Shown: positions 8,155 through 17,983, numbered from the stretch's first letter. The stretch is 64,000 nt of DNA from Treponema sp. OMZ 838 (GCF_000775995.1 NZ_CP009227.1:558001-622000); one strand, 5' to 3'. Numbers and translations are program-made. Notes: a model not told the origin generated them from the letters alone.

Positions 8155-8786
8155 ATGAAGAAGACTAGTAATAATGATAAAAATAGCGGTTGGGAAATAC
8201 TTTGTTATTTACTAATTGTATTTTTTTATTTTTAGCATGTAAGAATTATTATAATCTTTCACACTTGGAAAAATTTGGAATCATTGAAACCGCAATTATA
8301 AAATCATATTCAATAAAAAGCCATATAGAGGGAAGTGGAACATATTATCATGTAAAAATTGAATATAGTTTGCTTGGTGAAAATTTAAAACAAATTTGTT
8401 CTTTTGATTTCAAGCCAAGTGAAGAATACTATGAAAATAAAAGAATACAAATTATTCACGATTCTAAAAATGATTTCAAACTTCCAATAGCTGAAAAAGA
8501 AGCGTATAAAAGAAATGAAATAAATGGAAATTTTATCCGTGCAATGGGAGGTTTATTTATTATATTATTAGCAAGATGTGTTAATTACATATTCGAAAAA
8601 AACCGTAATCGAAACAAAAGAATAAAAAAACTTATAAAAAAGAAACCTGAATTAAAAGAGAAGTATAGAAAAGAAGAATGTATAAAAAATATAATCATTT
8701 TAATCTTGTTAGTACCTTTTCTGTTAATTCACTGTCTAATTGAATGGATAAGAGAAAGGTTTGATAGCAAAAAAAGAAATAAATAA
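8155..8786 (+). pseudogene. Small membrane protein gene with frameshift in a T7 tract
   Basis: From ATG 8155 the frame reads MKKTSNNDKNSGWEILCYLL and stops just after a T7 run (8221-8227). One extra T would join it to the frame ending at 8786, giving about 210 residues. The product would have an N-terminal transmembrane segment, a soluble DUF3592-like middle with IKSHIEGSGTYYHVKIEYSLLG, a second segment (IRAMGGLFIILL), a lysine-rich stretch and a third segment near the C-terminus. TTG at 8190 could serve instead as a weak start of the intact downstream part. No ribosome-binding site is visible. Confidence 0.5.
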
Positions 8787-8837
8787 TGGCAGTCTGCTAT
8801 ACACCGATACGTTTTACAACTTAACTGTATGTTAGAT
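8784..8837 (+). other. Degenerate attC site 3
   Basis: The right half is good: ACAACTTAACTGTAT-GTTAGAT, where R' GTTAGAT (8831-8837) fits GTTRRRY and the preceding bases resemble the canonical CGGCTTAAC box. The left half after the stop codon at 8786 pairs only weakly (TAATGGCAGT with ACTGTATGTTA), so this is a decayed or atypical site. Confidence 0.4.
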
Positions 8838-8880
8838 GAACGTACTATCGTACGAATTATCAATTCAGGAGTTATAAAGC

Positions 8881-9055
8881 ATGAATGAAAAAAAATGAAC
8901 TAAAGAAAAAATCGGATATTGATTTATGGATCATTTTTATATCAACAATGCTTGTTATTATTTTATACAATAGTTTTTCATCAATAATTAGAACTATAAC
9001 AAAGAATGCATGGGGATGTGTATTTATTTTCATTATATTTTGGAATGCTTATTAA
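8881..9055 (+). pseudogene. Tiny membrane protein gene with frameshift in an A8 tract
   Basis: AGGAG stands 10 bases before ATG 8881, but the frame stops at once after an A8 run (8888-8895). With seven As the frame continues to TAA at 9053-9055, encoding about 57 residues: a short lysine-rich start, SDIDLWIIFISTMLVIILY as one transmembrane segment and VFIFIIFWNAY at the end. It sits between attC site 3 and a partial attC at 9068. It is a phase-variable gene, a decayed gene or an assembly error. Confidence 0.4.
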
Positions 9056-9352
9056 ACAATTTATTTGATATAACACCCGCTGGGGCGCTGTAATGGGATA
9101 ATAGATGAGAAAAATCTTTTTTAGCAAGTTTTAGTTGCTGAACATAAGCCGAACTTTAAGATTCAGTTTAAAAAGCTTTTTCACATCACATACTCACCGA
9201 TTTTTATAAAATATTTTGTGTTGACAAATCGATAAAATAGTATGTATAGTATAGATGTATATAATATGTAAATGGGATGAAAATAAAACTCTGAAACTAT
9301 AAGGTTAGGTCGACAAGCCAATCACTTGCGGAAAATTTATAGGAGTTCTTAA
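9056..9352. other. Intergenic region with partial attC boxes
   Basis: ATATAACACCCGCT (9068-9081) repeats the start of attC site 2 (CCTAACACCCGCT), but no matching right half follows within 140 bases. GTTAGGT at 9304-9310 fits R' but has no convincing partner. The array therefore seems to be truncated here. Confidence 0.35.
9221..9250 (+). promoter_or_regulatory. Promoter before the zinc-ribbon lipoprotein
   Basis: TTGACA (9221-9226), an 18-base spacer and TATAGT (9245-9250). It would give a 5' leader of about 95 bases for the gene at 9353. Confidence 0.6.
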
Positions 9353-9595
9353 ATGAAAAGGAATACATTTGTTGTGCTACTAGTCTGTCTATTGACAATA
9401 TCAGTAGCAGTTGGATTTGCAAGTTGTGAAGTAAAAGAAGAACCCTGTCTGCAATGCCGTGGAACTGGAAAATGCTCACACTGCGATGGGACTAGACAAG
9501 ATTACGATACGCATTATTATAATCATAATTGTGTTGCGTGTAAAGGTTCTGGAAAGTGTCATAGATGTAAAGGAACCGGAATATATAAATATTAG
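9353..9595 (+). CDS. Small lipoprotein with two DnaJ-type CxxCxGxG..CxxC modules
   Basis: An 80-residue protein with an N-terminal signal ending in the lipobox GFASC (Cys about residue 25). Two cysteine modules follow: CLQCRGTGKCSHCDG and CVACKGSGKCHRCKG. Each resembles half of the zinc-binding centre of DnaJ, so the protein probably binds zinc. Finding this motif alone on a lipid-anchored protein outside the cytoplasm is uncommon. AGGAG precedes the ATG. It may act in redox or thiol chemistry or metal binding; this is inference. Confidence 0.75.
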   Translation: MKRNTFVVLLVCLLTISVAVGFASCEVKEEPCLQCRGTGKCSHCDGTRQDYDTHYYNHNCVACKGSGKCHRCKGTGIYKY

Positions 9596-9684
9596 AGATA
9601 TTTATTTTGACACGAATTTTTTTAACGCTGCTATTTTAGGCAATGTATTATTTATGTCTTTATTACACAATATAGGAACTGATA

Positions 9685-10104
9685 ATGAAGTTAACAGAAA
9701 GTTTAAGAAACGATTTTATAGCTTCTCTGAATAGATTATCCAATTCAATAAATAAGATTATTGATGAAGAATATTATGATTACTTTCAAATATCTGAAAT
9801 CCATAGAACGTATATAGAATATTGTAAAGCCTTAAAATCAGTTGAGCTTTTTTCAGATATTCCCGTGAATTTTGATATAAAATTACCAAAGTTATTTATA
9901 AAATTAAATTGGGTAGGAAAAGCCACTATAACAGATTATTTTTTATTTGGAAAATATACACAAAGGAATTATCGATTCGAAAAAAAAGCAAAGGCAATGC
10001 TTGAAGATATAAAAATAAATCTGCAATTAATATATGTCTATCTGAAAAATAACAATGTAATTCAAAACCAAAATAACAGTTATATCAATGAATTAAGGGG
10101 ATAA
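9685..10104 (+). CDS. Hypothetical protein, mostly helical
   Basis: A 139-residue AT-rich gene without signal peptide or membrane segment, rich in Lys, Asn, Tyr and Ile. I do not recognise it. A weak AGGA lies 10 bases before the ATG. The next gene starts 5 bases after its stop, so the two may be cotranscribed. Confidence 0.55.
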   Translation: MKLTESLRNDFIASLNRLSNSINKIIDEEYYDYFQISEIHRTYIEYCKALKSVELFSDIPVNFDIKLPKLFIKLNWVGKATITDYFLFGKYTQRNYRFEKKAKAMLEDIKINLQLIYVYLKNNNVIQNQNNSYINELRG

Positions 10105-10108
10105 AATA

Positions 10109-11283
10109 ATGAGAAAAAATATTATTATTTCTATTATATATCTTTGTTTCTTTTCATTTGCATATGCTTCCGAATCTTATGAAAAAGAATATATAAATAA
10201 GCCTGTAAATAATAATACCCAGTATACCGGGCGGGTAAAAATAACTCAGGGAAATAAACAATATCATAATATCTGGGAAATAAAATCAAATTCCGTAAAA
10301 TGTAAAAATCAAACAACCATTATTAAATGTACCGAAAAACGAAAGTATATACCGATTTTAAAAACACTCAGAAAGATGATTATACACAATACCTTATACA
10401 TCCTAATTGCGAATTTCTTGCAAGCGGAAAAGTTGATGGTCAATGGGTCTATATAAAACTTTTAGAAGGAGACTGGCGGTGGATTTCGGTAAATAACATA
10501 CAGTTTATCACAGGTTCACTAAAAGAATTACCTGAGTTGAAATTTCAAAAATCTTATAGCGATGAATTTACGACTATCGTATTTTATGAAAATGCTATTC
10601 ATATATGTGCGACAGATGATTTTGATACGGATGTATTAAATAATAACATAAGCGGACTTTTTCCTTTAAAGAAAGATGTAGAATATCAATTAGATTATAT
10701 CAACTTTAATAATAAAAAATATCTAATGCTTGCAAATGATAATCTTATATCATTAATAAATGATTATAACAAAGAAATTTACTATGGCGTTGATGGAATC
10801 AGCGTACTAAGAAAGGAATTATTTGGATTTTCTATGCCACATATTTTTTCCGCCTCCAGTGAGTTAAAAGAAAAGAACACTTTATATTCTGCAAAAAATC
10901 TTGATAATCAAGATGGCAATGCGCCTTGGGTTGAAGCTGTAAAGGGAGACGGAATCGGTGAGTATATACATATACAGTACGATCAGATTCAGGCGCTTAT
11001 TATTTCAAATGGATATGTACATTTTAATAAACCGGATCTTTATGAAAATAATAATCGTGTTAAACTTTTTGATGTCTATAATCAGGATGGCAAAAAAATT
11101 CAAGAAATTGAACTTAAAGATACGCCGAATCCTCAGATTTTTAAAATTGCAGAAAAATGTCAGTCTATAAAACTGGTAATTAAAGAAGTTTATAAAGGAA
11201 CCAAATGGGAGGACACCTGTATAAATTACATTAAGATTATTCCTGATTTTTGTTCTTTAGATGGATTTATTTTAAATAATTAA
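10109..11283 (+). pseudogene. Exported protein with NADase-type glycan-binding C-terminal domain, frameshifted
   Basis: ATG 10109 opens a frame with a clear signal peptide (ISIIYLCFFSFAYAS). The rest of the protein lies one frame away, from about 10340 to 11283. Adding one A to the A5 run at 10335-10339 joins them into a protein of about 391 residues: signal peptide, an SH3-like segment (KVDGQWVYIKLLEGDWRWISV), a middle domain, and a C-terminal beta-sandwich with WVEAVKGDGIGEYI and ISNGYV. This discoidin-like module is the NADase-type glycan-binding domain common in Treponema and Leptospira surface proteins. Role inferred: binding host or bacterial glycans. Confidence 0.6.
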
Positions 11284-11299
11284 AATACCGGATTCATTT

Positions 11300-11998
11300 A
11301 TGATTAACAGAAAGTCTTGGCAAAAAATGAAAAAGATTTTACGAATATGCATAATAGGGGTATCGATCATGAGTTTATTTTCTTGCTTTAACAGTAGAAA
11401 TAAAGAAGAAGTATTTTGGACTTGGTTTAAGAAAAATTCATCGCGGTTGTTTCATTTTGAAAATGAACAAGAAGAAATATTTAATGAGCTTGCTTTTCAG
11501 CTTGGAAAAATAAATCAAGACTTAACTTTTGAATTTGGTCCTATACAAAACGGTAAAAGAGAATTTATAATAAGTGCCGGCGGAATAAAAGCTTCATTTC
11601 CGGCGGTTGAAAAACTATACTCGGCAAAACCGGAGATCGCTGAATGGGAGTTTATTAAATTCCGACCCCGACGTGATACAATACATACAGTTCAATTCCA
11701 TGAAAAGAAGATTGAGCCGAAAGAAATCAGATTCCTTTTATTTAATGATGATGAAAAAGATAAAATTGGAATATTACTTTTTCTGAATGGATATAATGAA
11801 TCCGAAAGCACAATTTATTATCAAATTGCATATCTATTTCTAGATCACATAATCGGTGAGTATGATGTTGAAACTTATATAGGTTCAATAGAGATACAAG
11901 GTTTTGACAGTAAATATTTCAATCAATCTATTCAAATCGATAATCTTGCTATGATGTTTGATGGGGAGAAGATAAAATTACAGCCCACCTCACCATAA
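11300..11998 (+). CDS. Lipoprotein of a widespread unnamed family
   Basis: A 232-residue protein. The signal ends in the lipobox SLFSC, giving a lipidated Cys at about residue 29 from ATG 11300 (or 20 from ATG 11327). The mature part begins VFWTWFKKNSSRLFHFE and contains LTFEFGPIQNGKREFIISAGG and WEFIKFRPRR. I recall similar small proteins in Bacteroidetes and spirochaetes, but no function is known to me. The start at 11327 gives a more typical signal length. No strong ribosome-binding site. Confidence 0.7.
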   Translation: MINRKSWQKMKKILRICIIGVSIMSLFSCFNSRNKEEVFWTWFKKNSSRLFHFENEQEEIFNELAFQLGKINQDLTFEFGPIQNGKREFIISAGGIKASFPAVEKLYSAKPEIAEWEFIKFRPRRDTIHTVQFHEKKIEPKEIRFLLFNDDEKDKIGILLFLNGYNESESTIYYQIAYLFLDHIIGEYDVETYIGSIEIQGFDSKYFNQSIQIDNLAMMFDGEKIKLQPTSP

Positions 11999-12018
11999 GA
12001 TAGAATAGCTCTTACTTT

Positions 12019-12047
12019 TTGACATTTCTCCGATTTCGCTATATACT
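12019..12047 (+). promoter_or_regulatory. Promoter of ackA
   Basis: TTGACA (12019-12024), a 17-base spacer and TATACT (12042-12047). The transcript would carry a leader of about 80 bases with AGGAG just before the ackA ATG. Confidence 0.75.
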
Positions 12048-12132
12048 GAAAGCTCATGAATGATAGAGGCTCTTTAAAGAAAGAAAGTCTATCGATATTC
12101 TATACTTATTATCAATAAACAGGAGTTTTTTC

Positions 12133-13482
12133 ATGGTTATTTTGACATTGAACTGCGGCAGTTCTTCGGTAAAGTATCAGGTGTATGATTGGGACAACAA
12201 AAGTGTCCTTGCATCGGGTGTTGTAGAACGGGTAACTCAGCCCGGCAGCGTTATTACCCACGAGGCAAAGGGAAAAGACAAGTATGTGCTGGAAAGCCCC
12301 TGTCCCACCCATACCCATGCGGTTGAACTCATTATCAAGACCCTAACGGATTCGTCCGTAGGTGTTATCACCGACATGAATGTGATTAAGGCTGTCGGCC
12401 ACCGCGTAACCCACGGCGGAGATAAATTTATCAAGTCGGTTATCGTAACCCCCGAAATCATCAACACATTCCGCGAAGTGCAGGATTTAGGACCGCTGCA
12501 CAATCCCGCCAATATTATGGGTATCGAAGCTGCTCAGAAAGTACTGCCGAATGTTCCGCACTGTGCGGTTATCGACACGGCGTGGCATCAGACGATGCCC
12601 GAAACAAGCTTTATGTACGCCATTCCCCACGAATGGTACGAAAAATATTCCGCCCGCCGTTACGGCTTCCACGGCACCAGCTTTCTCTACACGGCAAAGC
12701 GAGCTGCCGTCATCCTCGGGAAAAAGCCGGAGGATACCAATATCGTCATCGCGCATATCGGGAACGGCGCTTCGATGTGCTGCGTCAAGCAGGGCAAGTG
12801 CTTCGATACCTCGATGGGACTGACCCCATTGGAAGGCTTGGTCATGGGTACCCGATCCGGCGACTGCGATCCCGCCCTTCCCTTCTATATTATGCGGAAA
12901 ACCGGCATGACACCGGCGGAAATGGATACTGCCTTGAACAAAAAATCAGGACTTTTCGGCGTTACCGGACAATATGTTGACCGCCGCGATGTTTCTAAGG
13001 CGATGGAAGAAGGCGATAAACGGGCACGGCTTGCCTTTAATATGGAAGTATATCGCTTGCAAAAATACTTCGGCGCCTATATCGCCGCGCTTGGTCAAAA
13101 ACCGGATGCAATTGTCTTCACCGCCGGCGTTGGAGAATTCGGCTTCGACACCCGGCTCGCCGTCTGCGAAGGCTTAACTCACCTCGGTATCAAGATTGAC
13201 CCCAAGAAGAATGCACTTGCCCGTACCCGCAACGCGGAAACCTGCATCAGCGCTGATGACTCGCCGGTAAAGATATTCGTTATCCCCACCGACGAAGAAC
13301 TCGTTATGACGGAAGACGCATATGCATTGATGAAGGGAACCTACGACGTGCATACCAAGTTCACCTATTCATTCCAGTCGCCCGACTATGTCAACAAAGC
13401 TCGCGCGGAAGGCCTAAAAAAAGACCTCGAAAAGAAACCGGAACTTGCAAACATCGTCGTAAAGATTCCCGGCGCACGGTAA
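12133..13482 (+). CDS. ackA: Acetate kinase
   Basis: A 449-residue acetate kinase, which makes ATP from acetyl phosphate and ADP in mixed-acid fermentation. It shows [10 protein letters not shown] (residues 5-14, phosphate binding), GHRVTHGG, the catalytic-region DTAWHQTMP and RRYGFHGTS (about 175), and [21 protein letters not shown]. It is somewhat longer than the usual 400 residues, with extra C-terminal sequence. With pflA and pflB downstream it implies pyruvate to acetyl-CoA to acetate flux. The acetyl-CoA-using partner (pta) is not in the window. Confidence 0.97.
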   Translation: MVILTLNCGSSSVKYQVYDWDNKSVLASGVVERVTQPGSVITHEAKGKDKYVLESPCPTHTHAVELIIKTLTDSSVGVITDMNVIKAVGHRVTHGGDKFIKSVIVTPEIINTFREVQDLGPLHNPANIMGIEAAQKVLPNVPHCAVIDTAWHQTMPETSFMYAIPHEWYEKYSARRYGFHGTSFLYTAKRAAVILGKKPEDTNIVIAHIGNGASMCCVKQGKCFDTSMGLTPLEGLVMGTRSGDCDPALPFYIMRKTGMTPAEMDTALNKKSGLFGVTGQYVDRRDVSKAMEEGDKRARLAFNMEVYRLQKYFGAYIAALGQKPDAIVFTAGVGEFGFDTRLAVCEGLTHLGIKIDPKKNALARTRNAETCISADDSPVKIFVIPTDEELVMTEDAYALMKGTYDVHTKFTYSFQSPDYVNKARAEGLKKDLEKKPELANIVVKIPGAR

Positions 13483-13597
13483 AAATAGACATCCTTGTCC
13501 ATGTTTAACTACAAGTTCATTGGGCAAACACGCTATTGATTAGAACTACCGGCTGCCATCGTGATTTTGCATAGCCAGCGCTTTTGCAAATAATCTC

Positions 13598-13670
13598 TCC
13601 GTCAGCCTTTTGAAATAGACGGTGTAGATACAAGGCGCGAGCAATTTTTATTCGTGCGGAGGGTTTAATG
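13598..13670 (+). repeat. Family B repeat, partial copy 3
   Basis: GCCTTTTGAAATAGACGGTGTAG followed by ATACAAGGCGC is the left half of family B. The right half is missing. A separate hairpin, CCCCGATGC-TTT-GCGTCGGGG (13671-13691), follows and may act as a terminator for ackA. Confidence 0.6.
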
Positions 13671-13708
13671 CCCCGATGCTTTGCGTCGGGGTTATTGATT
13701 TCAGAAAA

Positions 13709-13852
13709 AGCCAACCGCATCAGACAAGTAAATAAACAGCGCAAAATAAGTGAGGCTAGGCGACCATTTGAGCCGCAATGCGGCGAAATTCTGGTTGAAT
13801 AGCCTCACTTATTTTGCGGGGATACACACAGCAGCCTGATACGGTTGGCTTT
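13709..13852 (+). repeat. Nested palindromic repeat family A, copy 1
   Basis: Outer arms AGCCAACCGCATCAG and CTGATACGGTTGGCT. Middle arms CGCAAAATAAGTGAGGCT and AGCCTCACTTATTTTGCG. Central core CCATTTGAGCCGC..TTCTGGTTGAA. The right outer arm ends against the ribosome-binding site of the next gene. Confidence 0.8.
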
Positions 13853-13863
13853 TGGAGATTTGT

Positions 13864-14412
13864 ATGTACATAAAAAAATTGATAGGCACTCAATGCTATC
13901 TTTCGCCACTCAATATCGAAGATGCCGAACAATATACCGTTTGGCTGAACGATATGGAAGTGACCGAAAATCTGCAATTAGTTTCATCGATTATTCCTGT
14001 CGATGGAGAAAGGGAGCTTCTAAAAAAACTCGCTCAAGATCACAATTACGGTATCATCGACAAAAAGACTAATGAGCTGATCGGCAATGTCGGCTTTATC
14101 GACATCAATCACCTTCACCGGACGGCGGAAATCGGTATCTTCATCGGCAATAAGAGCTATTGGGGTAAGGGATACGGGCGAGAAGCACTGTCGCTGCTGC
14201 TGGATTACGCTTTTAAAAAGCTTAACCTGCATAATATTCTGTTACGAGTATATGACTTTAATCGGCGTGCCGTTGCCTGCTACGAAAAGGTCGGCTTTAA
14301 AAAAATCGGAGAAATCCGCGACGGTTTAATCCGAAATATGGAATACCACAATATCATCCTGATGGATATTCTACCCGCAGATTTTTACGAAACAAATCCT
14401 CAGTATAAGTAA
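13864..14412 (+). CDS. GNAT-family N-acetyltransferase (RimJ/RimL-like)
   Basis: A 182-residue GNAT enzyme transferring an acetyl group from acetyl-CoA to an amine. The acetyl-CoA loop is visible as NKSYWGKGYGREALSLLLDYAF, with the late motif NRRAVACYEKVGFKKIGEIRDG. The ATG at 13864 is chosen because GGAG lies 6 bases upstream; the TTG at 13852 lies in the flanking repeat. Substrate unknown: a protein N-terminus or a small amine are both possible. Confidence 0.85.
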   Translation: MYIKKLIGTQCYLSPLNIEDAEQYTVWLNDMEVTENLQLVSSIIPVDGERELLKKLAQDHNYGIIDKKTNELIGNVGFIDINHLHRTAEIGIFIGNKSYWGKGYGREALSLLLDYAFKKLNLHNILLRVYDFNRRAVACYEKVGFKKIGEIRDGLIRNMEYHNIILMDILPADFYETNPQYK

Positions 14413-14483
14413 GCGGTTTTCAGTATGTGCTTCCGTTTTCATGCAAAGACGAGCCGTTTCATTTGTATAAGCAGAGCGCCGCG

Positions 14484-15224
14484 CTATTTCTCTGCCGCAC
14501 CCGATGTAAGCGGTAAACCGCGGTCAAGAAAAATCTGCTTTGCAACTGCATACTCTTCAGCCGAAAGCGGCGGCACGCCTTCCAGCGGATAGACCTTGCC
14601 GAGTTCTTTCCATTTAAATACACCGAGTGTGTGGTAGGCAAGAAGATCAACTTTTTCCACATTCGGCAGCGGCTTAATAAAGTCGGCTAGCTTTTCTAAT
14701 AGCGCTGTATTATATGTAATGCCCGGTACAATCACATGCCGCAGCCACACCGGTTTATTAATAGAAGTAAGATAATCCAAAAAGGCTAAAACACGGGAAA
14801 GCGGCGCTCCGGTCAGCTCCTGATGCTGCTCTTCATCAATCGATTTTATATCGAGCAGAACAAGATCGGTGTACTCCAAAGCCGCCTTTACTTTATCGTT
14901 TAGAAAATAGCCGGATGTATCCACCGCCGTATGCAGTGAATCTTTTTTGCACAGTTCAAAGAGATTTTTTACATATTCAGGCTGTCCGAGCGGCTCCCCG
15001 CCGGTTACCGTAACACCGCCTGCAAAAAGGTAGTAGTGCTTGTACCGTCTGATCCGCTCAAACGTCTCCTCAGCAGTATCCAGAATACGAGCATCCTTTC
15101 GCTCCCACGTATCGCAATTATGACAATACTTGCAGCGCATCGGACACCCTTGCAGAAATACCACAAACCGCAATCCCGGCCCATCTACCGTCCCAAATGT
15201 TTCATACGAATGAATATATGCCAT
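14484..15224 (-). CDS. pflA: Pyruvate formate-lyase activating enzyme
   Basis: A 246-residue radical SAM enzyme that puts the glycyl radical on PflB. The iron-sulfur motif CPMRCKYC uses Cys27, Cys31 and Cys34, preceded by ETFGTVDGPGLRFVVFLQG and followed by GGVTVTGGEPLGQ. The start is set at the ATG whose A is 15224. The frame stays open for 25 more codons, but these lie in a repeat hairpin and do not match the family. It lies 518 bases downstream of pflB on the same strand. Confidence 0.95.
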   Translation of the reverse strand: MAYIHSYETFGTVDGPGLRFVVFLQGCPMRCKYCHNCDTWERKDARILDTAEETFERIRRYKHYYLFAGGVTVTGGEPLGQPEYVKNLFELCKKDSLHTAVDTSGYFLNDKVKAALEYTDLVLLDIKSIDEEQHQELTGAPLSRVLAFLDYLTSINKPVWLRHVIVPGITYNTALLEKLADFIKPLPNVEKVDLLAYHTLGVFKWKELGKVYPLEGVPPLSAEEYAVAKQIFLDRGLPLTSGAAEK

Positions 15225-15260
15225 AGAAACTGTTGTATAAAATCCTTTTGCCGTAAGCCT

Positions 15261-15294
15261 GTTGAACAGTGTACTTCCGTGTACACTGTTCAAC
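15261..15294. repeat. Hairpin upstream of pflA
   Basis: GTTGAACAGTGTAC-ttcc-GTGTACACTGTTCAAC forms a long stem. A related hairpin, ATTAAAAGTGTAC-acgga-TGTACACTTTTAAT, lies at 15443-15473. Confidence 0.7.
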
Positions 15295-15499
15295 GACAAG
15301 TTTTTCTAGCGAAAAACTTGCTGCTATTTAGAACCACGCCCATCCTTGGGCGTTCTGATACGTTGCGCATTTATTGCAGAAGCGGCACGGATGCCGCTCG
15401 TATTAACCAGCAGCGATGTTTCGGCTTTGCCGAAATTCGCCATTAAAAGTGTACACGGATGTACACTTTTAATGATACGACGCAGTAGATGCTCCCCTA

Positions 15500-15605
15500 T
15501 CCGTAAGCCTTTTGAAATAGACGATGCAGATGCTAGGAGCGTACAAAAAACACCCGCAGGCCTACTTGTTGTACGTCGAGGACTGTTTTTTGTTAAGCGA
15601 CAACG
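15500..15605 (+). repeat. Family B repeat, copy 4
   Basis: Starts GTAAGCCTTTTGAAATAGACG, then GCAGATGCTAGGAGC, paired arms around AACAC/GTTTTTTGT, and the core CCGCAGGCCTACTTGTTGTACGTCGAGGAC, ending CAACGCAGATGCC. Confidence 0.75.
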
Positions 15606-15621
15606 CAGATGCCCCCTATCC

Positions 15622-15752
15622 GTAAGCCTTTTGAAATAGACGATGCAGATACAAGGAATACGGTAAAAAAGTACCGCAGGCGTATCTTTGATACGTTGAG
15701 GACACTTTTTTACCGTATGACGCCGTAGATGCGTCGTATATTTCAAAAGGAC
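15622..15752 (+). repeat. Family B repeat, copy 5
   Basis: The most complete copy: terminal inverted repeats CCTTTTGAAATA and TATTTCAAAAGG, inner arms ATACGGTAAAAAAGT and ACTTTTTTACCGTAT, and the core CCGCAGGCGTATC-TTT-GATACGTTGAGGAC. The right end supplies the pflB stop codon (TCA at 15743-15745 on the plus strand). Confidence 0.85.
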
Positions 15753-17983
15753 TGGTTGATGGTACGCGAAAGCACATCCAACTGCTGCTCTCGCGTCAGC
15801 TTCACGAAGTTTACCGCATAACCGGAAACGCGGATGGTCAACTGCGGATATTTTTCGGGATTTTCCATTGCATCTTCCAACAGCGCCCTGTCGAACACGT
15901 TGACATTCAGGTGCTGTCCGCCTTCCGGAGTAAAGTAACCCCTCAGCAGATAGGTCAAATTATCTACACGGTTATTTGTTTCTTTACCCAACGCATTCGG
16001 CGCGATTGCAAAGGTGTACGAAATACCGTCACCGATATCTTCAAACGGCAGCTTGGCAACTGAAGCAAGCGAAGCAATCGCTCCGTTGGTGTCGCGCCCG
16101 TTCATCGGGTTTGCGCCCGGAGAGAACGGTTCATACGCACAGCGTCCGCACGGTGTTGCACCGGTTTTCTTTCCATATACGACGTTCGAGGTAATCGTCA
16201 ATACCGACTGCGTTGCTTTTGCATGGCGGTAGGTTTCGTGGCGGCGCAGGTAGTTCATAAACTTACGTGCAACCATAACCGCAAGCTGATCCGTCGCATC
16301 ATTGTCGTTACCGTAGGGAACATATTCGCCTTCACGTTTAAAATCAACCGCGAGCCCGTCCTCATTGCGGATAACCTTTACCTTGGTGTCGCGGATTGCT
16401 GCAAGCGAATCTGCAACAATTGCAAGGCCTGCAATACCGGTAGCCTGAATGCGTTCAACATCCGCATCGTGCAAGGCAAGCTCAAACGCTTCGTATGAAT
16501 ATTTGTCGTGCATATAGTGAATGATTTTCAGCGCATTCATATACACACCGGCAAGCCATTTCATCATCTGCTCGAACCGTTCCATCACCTCGTCATAGTC
16601 GAGATATTCCGATGTGATCGGGCTGAACATCGGTGCTACTTGTACGCCGGACTTTTCATCACGTCCACCGTTGATGGCATACAGCAAACACTTGGGCAGG
16701 TTTGCTCGTGCACCGAACAGCTGCATTTGCTTACCGATCTTCATCGGAGAAACACAACACGCGATACCGTAATCATCACCGAAGTCGGGGCGCATCAGAT
16801 CATCATTTTCATATTGAATGGAAGAAGTCTGAATTGAAACCTTTGCACAGAATTTATTCCAATTTTCCGGCGCATGGTTAGACCACAGCACGGTCATGTT
16901 CGGTTCCGGAGCCGGGCCCAGGTTGTACAGTGTGTGCAGATAGCGGAACGAAGTTTTGGTAACAAGCGGACGTCCGTCAACGCCCATACCGCCGAGCGCT
17001 TCGGTAACCCACGTGGGGTCTCCGGAGAACAGCTCATTGTATTCCGGCGTGCGGAGGAAGCGGATAATGCGCAGCTTAATAATAAACTGATCGATAAGCT
17101 CTTGTGCTTCCATTTCGGTGAGCTTTCCTTCTGCGATATCCCGTTCGATAAAGATATCCAAGAACGTGGAGGTACGCCCAATCGACATGGCCGCTCCGTC
17201 TTGATCTTTTGTAGCGGCAAGGAATGCAAAGTATACCCACTGTACCGCCTCCCGCGCATTTTCAGCAGGACGCTTTACATCAAAGCCGTAGCTTTCGCAC
17301 ATCCGGACAAAGGCCTCCAGCGCTTTTATTTGGTCGCTGATTTCTTCGCGGTAGCGGATATCCGATTCGCTTAATTCATTTACATCAAGCTGCTGCATCG
17401 CTTCTTTGCGTTCCTGTATCAAGTTGTCAACGCCGTACAGTGCGACACGGCGGTAGTCTCCGATAATACGTCCCCGTCCGTAGGCATCGGGCAAACCGGT
17501 GATAATGCCCGACTTGCGCACTGCACGCATCTCATCGGTATAGACGGAAAAAACGCCGTCGTTATGCGTCTTCCGGTACTTGGTAAAGATTTCTTTGGTG
17601 AGCGGGTCAAGTTCATATCCGTAGGCTTTCAGCGCATTCTCGACAACGTGCCAACCACCCTTAACGTAGATACCGCGTTTGAGCGGAACATCCGTCTGCA
17701 AACCGACAATAACTTCATCATCTTTTAAGATGTACCCTGCACCGTAAGCATCGATCCCTTGAGGCTTTTTGGTTTCAGCGTCATATACGCCCCGTTTTGT
17801 CTCTTCTTTAAACATTTCCGTGAGTTTATTCCACACACGCAATGTTTTCTCCGTAGCAGGAGTCAAAAAGCCGTCATCTCCCGTATAGGGAGTATAGTTA
17901 TTTTGGATGAAGTCGCGTACATCGATACCGGTGCGCCAACAATCACCCTTAAATGAAGAAAAATAGTCAGACCACTTATTCAT
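15743..17983 (-). CDS. pflB: Pyruvate formate-lyase (formate C-acetyltransferase)
   Basis: A 746-residue glycyl-radical enzyme converting pyruvate and CoA to acetyl-CoA and formate without oxygen. The adjacent catalytic cysteines are in [13 protein letters not shown] (about 409) and the radical glycine is in [12 protein letters not shown] (about 721). AAGGAG sits before the ATG. PflA follows on the same strand beyond a repeat-filled spacer, so PflA may be transcribed by readthrough or separately. Confidence 0.98.
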   Translation of the reverse strand: MNKWSDYFSSFKGDCWRTGIDVRDFIQNNYTPYTGDDGFLTPATEKTLRVWNKLTEMFKEETKRGVYDAETKKPQGIDAYGAGYILKDDEVIVGLQTDVPLKRGIYVKGGWHVVENALKAYGYELDPLTKEIFTKYRKTHNDGVFSVYTDEMRAVRKSGIITGLPDAYGRGRIIGDYRRVALYGVDNLIQERKEAMQQLDVNELSESDIRYREEISDQIKALEAFVRMCESYGFDVKRPAENAREAVQWVYFAFLAATKDQDGAAMSIGRTSTFLDIFIERDIAEGKLTEMEAQELIDQFIIKLRIIRFLRTPEYNELFSGDPTWVTEALGGMGVDGRPLVTKTSFRYLHTLYNLGPAPEPNMTVLWSNHAPENWNKFCAKVSIQTSSIQYENDDLMRPDFGDDYGIACCVSPMKIGKQMQLFGARANLPKCLLYAINGGRDEKSGVQVAPMFSPITSEYLDYDEVMERFEQMMKWLAGVYMNALKIIHYMHDKYSYEAFELALHDADVERIQATGIAGLAIVADSLAAIRDTKVKVIRNEDGLAVDFKREGEYVPYGNDNDATDQLAVMVARKFMNYLRRHETYRHAKATQSVLTITSNVVYGKKTGATPCGRCAYEPFSPGANPMNGRDTNGAIASLASVAKLPFEDIGDGISYTFAIAPNALGKETNNRVDNLTYLLRGYFTPEGGQHLNVNVFDRALLEDAMENPEKYPQLTIRVSGYAVNFVKLTREQQLDVLSRTINQSF

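Larger units (their letters stand above)
15225..15742. repeat. Repeat-filled spacer between pflB and pflA
   Basis: No gene is seen. The region holds hairpins at 15261-15294, 15300-15322 (AAGTTTTTC-tagc-GAAAAACTT), 15337-15356 (ACGCCC/GGGCGT) and 15443-15473, then two tandem family B repeats. The segment GCGATGTTTCGGCTTTGCCGAAA (15415-15437) recurs in changed form upstream of serS (18186-18212). Confidence 0.75.

Noticed and set aside
15225-15299. N-terminal extension of PflA
   Set aside because: The codons lie in a repeat hairpin and the family starts at the later ATG.
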